This document shows positions 58,374 through 64,000 of a stretch of 64,000 bases of DNA, piece after piece; the first letter of the stretch is position 1, and every line of letters starts with the position of its first letter. Position numbers and translations under genes: made by a program. Under the pieces are notes generated by a model. It made no database searches, was not told the DNA's origin, and saw nothing but the letters and a program-made list of their open reading frames with translations. This stretch comes from Microvirga sp. VF16 (GTDB lineage: Bacteria > Pseudomonadota > Alphaproteobacteria > Rhizobiales > Beijerinckiaceae), in NCBI RefSeq assembly GCF_016864375.1, contig NZ_CP069354.1, forward strand, positions 1,178,001 through 1,242,000. Reading direction: 5' to 3'.

Positions 58374-59311
58374 GCCTTCTCGTCGCTGTCACCTGGGAAA
58401 CGCAGCCCTGGGTCGAGCGCTTCAAGCGCCATTTGCCCGATCGCGACATCGTCGTGCTGGGCGAGGATTTCGACAGGGCCGCCATTCGCTATGTGGCGAC
58501 CTGGGGACCAAAGCCGGGAAGCCTCTCCGATCTGCCGAAACTGGAGGCGATCTTCTCGCTCGGCGCCGGCGTCGATCACCTGATGAGCTATCCCGATCTG
58601 CCGGATGTGCCCATCGTGCGCGTGGCGCAGGATGATCTCACCCATCGTATGAGCGAATACATGGTGCTGCATTGCCTCATGTATCTGCGCGATCAACGCC
58701 GCTTCGACGAGGATCAGAAGGCGAAGCGCTGGAAGCCCGATCGCGCGCCGCCGATTGCAAGCGAAGTGCGCATCGGCATCATGGGCTTCGGCGTGCTGGG
58801 GCAGGATGCGGCGCGCAAGCTGAAAGTCATGGGTTTCGATGTGGCTGGCTGGAGCCGCACGCCGAAGACCGTCGAGGGCTTCCAAGTCTATGCGGGCGAG
58901 GAGGGCTTGACGCCGTTCCTCAATCGCACCGATATCCTCATCGCTCTCATGCCGTTGACGCCGGACACGAAAGGAATCCTGAACCGTTCCCTGTTCGAGA
59001 AACTCGCGCGCGACAGCAAGCTCGGCGGGCCGATGCTGATCAATGCGGGGCGCGGCAAGCTGCAGGTTGAAACCGACATTCTCGCCTGCCTCGATGACGG
59101 CACCCTCCAGGCCGCGACCCTCGATGTGTTCGAGACGGAGCCTCTGCCGGAAGATTCACCGCTCTGGACGCATCCGCGCGTGACGATCACACCGCATAAC
59201 TCGGCAACGAGCGAACCGGAAGCGACGGCGCGCTACATCGCGCAGCAGATTCGCCGCCATGAGGCGGGGGAGGCGTTTGAGAACGTGGTGGACCGGGCGC
59301 GGGGTTATTAG
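58370..59311 (+). CDS. ghrA: glyoxylate/hydroxypyruvate reductase A (GhrA-like)
   Basis: NAD(P)H-dependent reduction of 2-ketoacids such as glyoxylate and hydroxypyruvate. 313 residues of the D-isomer 2-hydroxyacid dehydrogenase family. The coenzyme domain has GIMGFGVLGQDAARKLKVMGF, catalytic residues lie in LINAGRGKLQVE (Arg), LDVFETEPLPEDSPLW (Glu) and TITPHNSATSEP (His). The N-terminal VTWETQPWVERFKRHLPD and SLGAGVDHLM match GhrA. Its start overlaps the deoA stop, so it is the last gene of the nucleoside operon even though no direct step in nucleoside breakdown is known for it. Confidence 0.92.
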   Translation: MSLLVAVTWETQPWVERFKRHLPDRDIVVLGEDFDRAAIRYVATWGPKPGSLSDLPKLEAIFSLGAGVDHLMSYPDLPDVPIVRVAQDDLTHRMSEYMVLHCLMYLRDQRRFDEDQKAKRWKPDRAPPIASEVRIGIMGFGVLGQDAARKLKVMGFDVAGWSRTPKTVEGFQVYAGEEGLTPFLNRTDILIALMPLTPDTKGILNRSLFEKLARDSKLGGPMLINAGRGKLQVETDILACLDDGTLQAATLDVFETEPLPEDSPLWTHPRVTITPHNSATSEPEATARYIAQQIRRHEAGEAFENVVDRARGY

Positions 59312-59323
59312 GGGCATCGGGCA

Positions 59324-60091
59324 TCAAATGACGCCGTAACCTCTCAATCCATCCCACAACAGCTTGAGCGACGTCACGATCAGCAGCCCGTAGCACACGC
59401 GATAAAGCTGCTTCTGGTCGAGCCGTTCATGCAGCTGAAAGCCGGCCCATACGCCGAGCGGTATGAACGGCAGGCACAACGCCATGAGCGTCCAGAGTTC
59501 TGAGGTGGGTTGAGCGAGCATCAACCAGGGCACAGCCTTCATCAGATTGCCGGCGGCAAAGAAGCTGCTGGTCGTGCCGGCATAGACCGCTTTCGGAAGG
59601 CCGAGCGGCAGAAGGTACATGGCGACCGGCGGGCCACCTGAATGCGCCATCATCGATGTGATGCCCGAAGCTGTGCCTGCCAGCACGGCCTTGATCTTCG
59701 AACGAGGCTGCTGCACGACCTTGCCGCCGCCGCGAAACCACAGAGCCGTGAAGGCCAGAGTGATCAGCGCGATGAGGACGGCAATGGCACTTCGATCAAT
59801 GATCTTCATCAGCAGGAAGCCGATCGCCGTGCCGCAGGCGAGGCTCGGGAGCAAGAGCAGGAGATCGATCCTCGACCAAGTCTTGGGGCGCCAGTAATAG
59901 AGCGCAGCCACATCCATTAGGATGAAGAGAGGCGCCAGCAGCGCACCCGCGGTGATCGGGTCCATGACGACCGACAAGACCGGAATGCCGATGATGGCCA
60001 GCCCGCCGCCGAAGGCTCCCTTCATGAAGGCGATGATGAAAACGCCGAAGGCTGCAACGAGGAGCAGAGACGGATCAGGGAAGCCCATCAA
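59324..60091 (-). CDS. TauE/SafE-family sulfite exporter-like membrane protein
   Basis: 255 residues with about seven to eight hydrophobic segments (for example LLVAAFGVFIIAFMKGAFGGG and LIALITLAFTALWFRGGG). The glycine-rich first loop KGAFGGGLAIIGIPVLS and the repeat-like AHSGGPPVAMYLLPLGLPK are those of TauE/SafE (TSUP) permeases, which export sulfite, sulfoacetate or related anions, or small organic acids. Ligand unknown. Its start overlaps the NlpC/P60 stop by 4 bases, placing it third in the marR-nlpC-tauE operon. It is convergent with ghrA. Confidence 0.9.
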   Translation of the reverse strand: MMGFPDPSLLLVAAFGVFIIAFMKGAFGGGLAIIGIPVLSVVMDPITAGALLAPLFILMDVAALYYWRPKTWSRIDLLLLLPSLACGTAIGFLLMKIIDRSAIAVLIALITLAFTALWFRGGGKVVQQPRSKIKAVLAGTASGITSMMAHSGGPPVAMYLLPLGLPKAVYAGTTSSFFAAGNLMKAVPWLMLAQPTSELWTLMALCLPFIPLGVWAGFQLHERLDQKQLYRVCYGLLIVTSLKLLWDGLRGYGVI

Positions 60092-60936
60092 AGCCGCTTG
60101 ACCGAACTGATCGGCCCGTAGCTCGTCCGGCGGATACGCTCTTCGGCGACTGCGAGCGGCTCGATCATCACCGTCATGCTGTGGCCGGTGGCGTGGATGA
60201 AGTTCGTCGCGTCCATCATCAGGCCGACATGACCCTTCCAGAACACGAGATCGCCGCGCTCGAGGCCGCTCAAATCCGACGTCACCTCGACAGATGTGCC
60301 GAGCTCGCGCTCCTGCATGTCGCTGTCGCGCGGGGCCTTGATGCCGGCGGCCGTGAGCGCCGTCTGCGCCAGTCCGGAGCAGTCGATGCCGAGGCTCGTC
60401 TTGCCGCCCCAGAGATAGGGCGTGTGCAGGAAGCGTTCGGCCACGGCGACGTAATCCGTCTCGTATGCATCGAGCCCGGCCAGATGCGCGTTAAAAACCC
60501 AGCCGCCGGTGGCGAGGCGCGCGTAATCGCCCTGCGTTTCAGTGACAGCAACCTTCGAATTCAGCGTCAGGTAATCCTGAAAAGGCAGCTTCAGGTTGGG
60601 ACCCGGATAGATGAAGGTCCGGATCGCGCGGACCTTGTGCGTCGGCTCAAGTCCTGGCTCGCCGAGAGCGGCGCTCGGCAGGTAGCCCACATAGCCGTCG
60701 TCGTGCAGCTGTGCCCAGGCCCAGCCCTCATGCTCGTCATAGACGGTCACGCTTTCCCCGAAGAGTGCCTGCGTGTCGACCGGCGCCTCGCGGGACGGAT
60801 GACGGTGCAGGGCTGAGAAGGTGGTGATGACGCGCTTGACCGTGCCGGTCGTGAAGCGCTCGGCCTCGACCTGTCCGCGCAGGCGCTCATCGGCGAGATC
60901 GGCGCGGACGGGCGTGATGCGGCGGTCGAAACTCAT
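60088..60936 (-). CDS. NlpC/P60 family peptidase with SH3-like domains
   Basis: 282 residues, a probable gamma-D-glutamyl-diamino acid endopeptidase for cell-wall peptides. The N-terminal part (about 60-160) has two bacterial SH3-like modules (FGESVTVYDEHEGWAWAQL, DYVGYLP-like at DGYVGYLPSAAL). The papain-like domain (about 165-280) has the nucleophile Cys186 in GIDCSGLAQTAL, His236 in KGHVGLMMD and His248 in FIHATGHS. The phrase RFLHTPYLWGGKTSLGIDCS is typical. No signal peptide is seen, so it may act on imported peptides in the cytoplasm. It overlaps the marR gene by 4 bases and tauE by 4. Confidence 0.92.
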   Translation of the reverse strand: MSFDRRITPVRADLADERLRGQVEAERFTTGTVKRVITTFSALHRHPSREAPVDTQALFGESVTVYDEHEGWAWAQLHDDGYVGYLPSAALGEPGLEPTHKVRAIRTFIYPGPNLKLPFQDYLTLNSKVAVTETQGDYARLATGGWVFNAHLAGLDAYETDYVAVAERFLHTPYLWGGKTSLGIDCSGLAQTALTAAGIKAPRDSDMQERELGTSVEVTSDLSGLERGDLVFWKGHVGLMMDATNFIHATGHSMTVMIEPLAVAEERIRRTSYGPISSVKRL

Positions 60937-61280
60937 CGGGGCAGCTCCTTGGCGCGGGCCATGATCATGTCTCCTAGCCGTTCGACGGCCAAAGCGCCAG
61001 CGACCGTGCGCTGGATGATGACGTTGCGCCGATCCGCCTCGTCCCGCTTTCGGGAAACCAGGTCGAGCTTGCCCAGGGTGTCGAGGGCGCGGGTGATGAC
61101 GGGCTTGGTAACGTCGAGCTTCTTCGCAAGCCCGCGCACCGTATGGGGCGGCGTCTCCAGGTAGATCGTCAGCAGGATGGAAATCTGCCGGGAGGAGAGG
61201 TCGCCGCCCTGGTGCACGAGGCCGAGATGCACATCGTGCCAAAGCTTGAGCGACTGAAATGCACGCAACTCGACAGGCAT
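60933..61280 (-). CDS. MarR-family transcriptional regulator
   Basis: 115 residues from MPVELRAFQSLKLWHDVHLG (ATG 61280; an in-frame GTG at 61286 adds two residues). The winged helix-turn-helix has ISILLTIYLETPPHTVRGLAKKLDVTKPVITRALDTLGKLDLVSRKRDEADRRNVIIQRT (about residues 34-93), where VTKPVITRALDTLGKL is the recognition helix and DEADRRN the wing. The C-terminal dimer helix is short. A perfect 12-bp inverted repeat lies directly upstream (61286-61332), and it is likely an operator for autoregulation of the marR-nlpC-tauE operon (inference). Confidence 0.9.
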   Translation of the reverse strand: MPVELRAFQSLKLWHDVHLGLVHQGGDLSSRQISILLTIYLETPPHTVRGLAKKLDVTKPVITRALDTLGKLDLVSRKRDEADRRNVIIQRTVAGALAVERLGDMIMARAKELPR

Positions 61281-61285
61281 GATCA

Positions 61286-61332
61286 CACCGTTCGTTCCGG
61301 ATCCGTATCTTTCTGACCCAGAACGAACGGTG
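61286..61332. promoter_or_regulatory. perfect 12-bp inverted repeat upstream of marR (candidate operator)
   Basis: CACCGTTCGTTC (61286-61297) and GAACGAACGGTG (61321-61332) are exact reverse complements separated by 23 bases. They lie between divergent-facing starts: just upstream of marR and 23 bases from the end of the leucyl aminopeptidase gene. ACCGTTCGTTC as a half-site twice would fit two dimers or one looped site. It is an expected place for a MarR operator; binding is inferred. Confidence 0.55.
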
Positions 61333-61354
61333 CAAGCGATGCTTGGCGTTATGC

Positions 61355-62737
61355 TTAAAGTCCGTAGCGCTCCTTGATGAGCGCATACATCAGCCGCGCC
61401 GCCTGGACCTCGCCGCCCTCGGGTCGCGCCGGCTTGGTCGAGCTGTTCCAGGCATAGATGTCGAAATGGACATAGGCCTTCGCCGCCGCCACGAAACGGC
61501 GCAGGAACAGAGCGGCAGTGATCGAGCCACCCATCGGTCCGCCGGTGTTGTTCATGTCGGCGAATTTGGAATCGAGCTGGCTCTGATAGGGCGTCCAGAA
61601 CGGCATGCGCCAGACGGGGTCGTTCACTGCCGTGCCGTGGCGGGCGATGTCGGCGGCGAGCGCGTCGTCGTCGGTGTAGAAAGGCGGCAGCTCTGGCCCA
61701 AGCGCCACGCGGGCAGCGCCCGTGAGGGTCGCGAAATCGACGAGGAGATCGGGGCTTTCCTCGTCGGCGAGCGCCAGGGCATCGGCCAGGATGAGCCGGC
61801 CTTCCGCATCCGTGTTGCCGATCTCGACGGAGATACCCTTGCGGCTCGACAGAATGTCACCGGGACGGAAGGCATTGCTGGAAATCGAATTCTCGACAGC
61901 CGGAATGAGCACGCGCAGGCGCACGGGGAGCTTCGCGTCCATGATCATGGACGCGAGCGCAAGAGTCGCGGCTGCGCCGCCCATGTCCTTGCGCATCAAA
62001 AGCATGGAGGAGGCAGGCTTGATATCGAGACCGCCGGTGTCGAAGGCGACGCCCTTGCCGACGAGCGTGATGCGTGGCGCATCGGCCTTGCCCCAGATGA
62101 AATCGATCAGGCGCGGCGGCGTGATGGAGGCGCGGCCGACCGCATGGATCATGGGAAAGTTCTGTTTCAGCAGATCATCGCCGACGATGCTGGTGAAGGA
62201 CGCACCATGCTTGTCCGCGAGCTGACGCGCGGCCGCTTCAATGCCGTCGGGCCCGAGATCGCTGGTCGGCGTGTTGACGAGATCGCGGCTTGTGACAACC
62301 GCATTCGCAATATGCGAGACTTCCTCGGCATCGACGCCCTTCGGAGTCACGAGGCGAACCGATTTCTCGCTGCGCTTGCGATAGCGGTCAAAGCTATAGG
62401 CGCCGAGCATCCAGGCAAGGGTGGCGAGCGCCGGATTCGGTGCCTCGGTCTCGAAGCGATAGACTCCATCGGGCAGCAGGGTGGGCAGCTTGCCGACGAG
62501 GAAGGGATCGTTGTGCTTGGCATCCGCGCCGTTGAGCCCGAAGACGACGCCTGTGAGGTTGCCTTCCGTATCCGGCAACAGGCAGTGGCTCCCGGCCTTG
62601 CCCTCGAACCCTTGCGCCTTTGCAAAGCCCTGTGCCGTCTGCGGCAGCCGTCCGGCGATCTCCGGCCAGGTCTGCTCGTTCACGAGCCAGATCGGCGTAG
62701 ACGTGTCGTTCGCGAAGGTGAGGAGGGGATGTGGCAT
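61355..62737 (-). CDS. leucyl aminopeptidase family protein (peptidase M17)
   Basis: Two-zinc aminopeptidase of 460 residues (PepB/LAP-like). The metal and catalytic elements are LVGKGVAFDTGGLDIKP, MRKDMGGAAATLALASMI, and the family signature NTDAEGRLILADAL, then DFATLTGAARVALG and SITAALFLRRFV. The N-terminal domain (about 1-140) is the divergent macro-like domain. A typical LAP is about 480-500 residues, so this is a slightly short member. It probably trims peptides in the cytosol. It is transcribed toward marR; a GC-rich repeat element lies upstream. Confidence 0.94.
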   Translation of the reverse strand: MPHPLLTFANDTSTPIWLVNEQTWPEIAGRLPQTAQGFAKAQGFEGKAGSHCLLPDTEGNLTGVVFGLNGADAKHNDPFLVGKLPTLLPDGVYRFETEAPNPALATLAWMLGAYSFDRYRKRSEKSVRLVTPKGVDAEEVSHIANAVVTSRDLVNTPTSDLGPDGIEAAARQLADKHGASFTSIVGDDLLKQNFPMIHAVGRASITPPRLIDFIWGKADAPRITLVGKGVAFDTGGLDIKPASSMLLMRKDMGGAAATLALASMIMDAKLPVRLRVLIPAVENSISSNAFRPGDILSSRKGISVEIGNTDAEGRLILADALALADEESPDLLVDFATLTGAARVALGPELPPFYTDDDALAADIARHGTAVNDPVWRMPFWTPYQSQLDSKFADMNNTGGPMGGSITAALFLRRFVAAAKAYVHFDIYAWNSSTKPARPEGGEVQAARLMYALIKERYGL

Positions 62738-62802
62738 GGGATTTGACCTGGACCTTTGAGGAGGATGGCTTGAGGTGAGGTTTTAAGGGCTGAGGCAGCG
62801 CG

Positions 62803-63140
62803 TGTCATCCCGGACGGAGCGTTTCCCTCCCCCTTGCGGGGAGGGGCAGGGGTGGGGGTGGTGCAACTGGGTGGGACCCACCCGTCATGGCCATCCTCGG
62901 ACTTGATCCGGGGATCAGTCCCGGCCATCCCTATCCGAAAAGCGCGGCATTCCACATTATCGAGATCACCGGCACGAGGCCGATGATGACATGGTAGGGG
63001 TCGTACTGCCTTGCTTAATTCAGCGTAGAGCTTCGACTTTCCGACCCCCACCCTCAATCCCTCCCCGCAAGGGGGAGGGAAGAATGGGTCATTCACGTTT
63101 CGCAATCCCGGATCTTCGCTGCGCTTCCTCCGGGATGACG
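62803..63140. repeat. second nested palindromic repeat element (A-B ... B'-A')
   Basis: Outer arm GTCATCCCGGACGGAGC at 62803-62820, inner arm CCCTCCCCC...GGTGGGGGTG at 62824-62860, mirrored by inner arm GACCCCCACCC...CCGCAAGGGGGAGGG at 63045-63080 and outer arm CAATCCCGGATCTTCG...TCCGGGATGACGG at 63101-63140. The arm order equals that at 225-448. The interior of about 185 bp (62861-63044) has another CCGGGGATCAGTCCCGG palindrome and no gene. The whole stretch 62738-63148 between pepB-like and dgoK is therefore non-coding. Confidence 0.8.
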
Positions 63141-63148
63141 GCTGTGAT

Positions 63149-64000
63149 TCACCCCAATGCGTGCTGGCGCACGATCCGTGCGAGGCCGGCGATCAGGGCC
63201 TGCTGCGTATCCTTCGTCTCGGCCTTGATACCATGGCGCTTGAGCGCGTGAGCGTAGAGCTCCGCACGCTCCGGTGCGGCCAGGATGGTCACGACAGAAG
63301 GGCGGCCGAACTGCGCCAGTGCTCCATTGATCTCGTCGCCCGTGAGCAGGCCCGAGAGGTATGGTGCCAGCAGGTTGCTGTTCATCCGTCCCGAGACCAC
63401 GGAGGCGCGGGCGCTGAACAGGAGATGCAGCAGGCCGACCCTGTGCTCGCCGCTGTTGCGCTCGGCTGCATCGAGGCCGAGATCGAAGCCCTTCGGGTCT
63501 TCCGGCTCGGTGGCCGGGCGACCGATCATGGAATGCTCACGCAGGAGCGCGTACATCTCGCCGGTCATGTAGGTGGCGAAGCGCTCGATGCGCCCGTTCT
63601 TCATTTCGATCCATTTCGGATGCGTGCCGGCGGAACAGATCAATCCGTTCTCGATGCCAGCCCCGAGAACGAGCGTTTCCTCACCACGCATCACATCGGC
63701 GGCGCCCGGAGCGGGCTCGCAGAACAGGCCGGGAATGATGTAGCCCTTGCGGCCGTTCTCCAGATCCACCGGCACGAGCGCCTTCGCGATCTCGGCAGGG
63801 CCTGCGGGACAGGTGGCATAGGGTGCCTCGACCCAGCCCTCGCGGCTTCCCACCATGCCGACGAGCAGCACCGGAGCATCCGGCTCGGCCTTCAGCCAGT
63901 GCCCGCATTGGCGCAGGAAAACGTCGCGATGCTGGCCCTTCTGCAGAGCCGAGACGCCCTCATTCGACGAGACCTGATCGAGAATGGCTTCGTTCTCGAT
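63149..64000 (-). CDS. dgoK: 2-dehydro-3-deoxygalactonokinase (5' end outside window)
   Basis: Phosphorylates 2-keto-3-deoxygalactonate in the De Ley-Doudoroff route of galactose/galactonate breakdown. The visible 283 residues lack the N-terminal ATP-binding part. Family phrases are QCGHWLKAEPDAPVLLVGM followed by VGSREGWVEAPYATCPAG, IIPGLFCEPAPGAADVMRGEE, LICSAGTHPKWIEM, TYMTGEMYALLREHSMIG, and later SARASVVSGRMNSNLLAPYLSGLL (split). An inner GTG at 63871 could suggest a start, but translation of 63872-64000 continues the family sequence, so the gene enters the window from beyond 64000. The aldolase DgoA is not visible. Confidence 0.93.
   Translation of the reverse strand: MENEAILDQVSSNEGVSALQKGQHRDVFLRQCGHWLKAEPDAPVLLVGMVGSREGWVEAPYATCPAGPAEIAKALVPVDLENGRKGYIIPGLFCEPAPGAADVMRGEETLVLGAGIENGLICSAGTHPKWIEMKNGRIERFATYMTGEMYALLREHSMIGRPATEPEDPKGFDLGLDAAERNSGEHRVGLLHLLFSARASVVSGRMNSNLLAPYLSGLLTGDEINGALAQFGRPSVVTILAAPERAELYAHALKRHGIKAETKDTQQALIAGLARIVRQHALG

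Overview
This is a GC-rich chromosomal window from an alphaproteobacterium of the order Hyphomicrobiales (Rhizobiales). Gene content and protein wording look closest to the Methylobacteriaceae/Microvirga-Bosea side; that family-level placement is an inference. Pointers are the Hsp20-DUF1150 pair, the TIGR02300 zinc-ribbon gene, an OlsB ornithine-lipid acyltransferase, the DUF1194 protein, a HisKA_2-type kinase with a single-domain receiver under an EcfG-like promoter, and dense short intergenic palindromes. I see no phage, plasmid, IS element, CRISPR array or rRNA operon. Nearly every base is explained by ordinary chromosomal genes.

Layout. 1-4.6 kb: end of nth, a small Cys-rich membrane protein behind uppP, a glutathione S-transferase, queG and olsB. 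4.6-8 kb: comM/yifB and a LovK/LovR-like sensor kinase and receiver pair. 8-13.2 kb: divergent mutS and maeB. 13.3-18.4 kb: HAD hydrolase, hrpB, GNAT, mgsA and a DUF1194 protein. 18.4-21.2 kb: aroA-cmk, the TIGR02300 gene and tRNA-Ala(GGC). 21.3-27.6 kb: glcB (malate synthase G), pxpBC, 3-hydroxybutyrate dehydrogenase and proline iminopeptidase. 27.7-31.7 kb: a polyamine-type ABC operon. 31.9-38.2 kb: a dipeptide-type ABC operon ending in a membrane dipeptidase gene. 38.4-42.8 kb: argH, hsp20-DUF1150, an alpha/beta hydrolase and a GT4 glycosyltransferase. 42.9-48.5 kb: the translation block infC, rpmI, rplT, pheS, a DUF559 gene and pheT. 48.6-49.8 kb: GIY-YIG protein and MoeB. 49.9-59.3 kb: a nucleoside uptake and catabolism operon (BMP-family binding protein, double ATPase, VOC protein, two permeases, cdd, punA, deoC, deoA, ghrA). 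59.3-62.7 kb: a marR-nlpC/P60-tauE operon and a leucyl aminopeptidase. 63.1 kb to the end: a 2-dehydro-3-deoxygalactonokinase, cut by the window edge.

Working together. The 49.9-59.3 kb operon imports nucleosides, deaminates cytidine, phosphorolyses purine and pyrimidine nucleosides and cleaves deoxyribose-5-phosphate; the phosphopentomutase DeoB that should link these steps is not in the window. The dipeptide transporter with its dipeptidase, the aminopeptidases Pip and PepA/B-like, and PxpBC form a loose peptide and amino-acid salvage theme. GlcB, MaeB and 3-hydroxybutyrate dehydrogenase fit growth on C2 and C4 carbon.

The most interesting signals are: a LovK-like kinase whose LOV domain has lost its photo-adduct cysteine and most flavin-contact residues, together with an exact GGAAC-N16-CGTT motif upstream; a recurring nested palindromic element that in places is read into proteins (DUF559 leader, MoeB C-terminus); an IF3 gene whose best start is ATT; a queG gene without a conventional start at the family position; a six-cysteine small membrane protein behind uppP; and a VOC-fold gene inside the nucleoside transporter operon.
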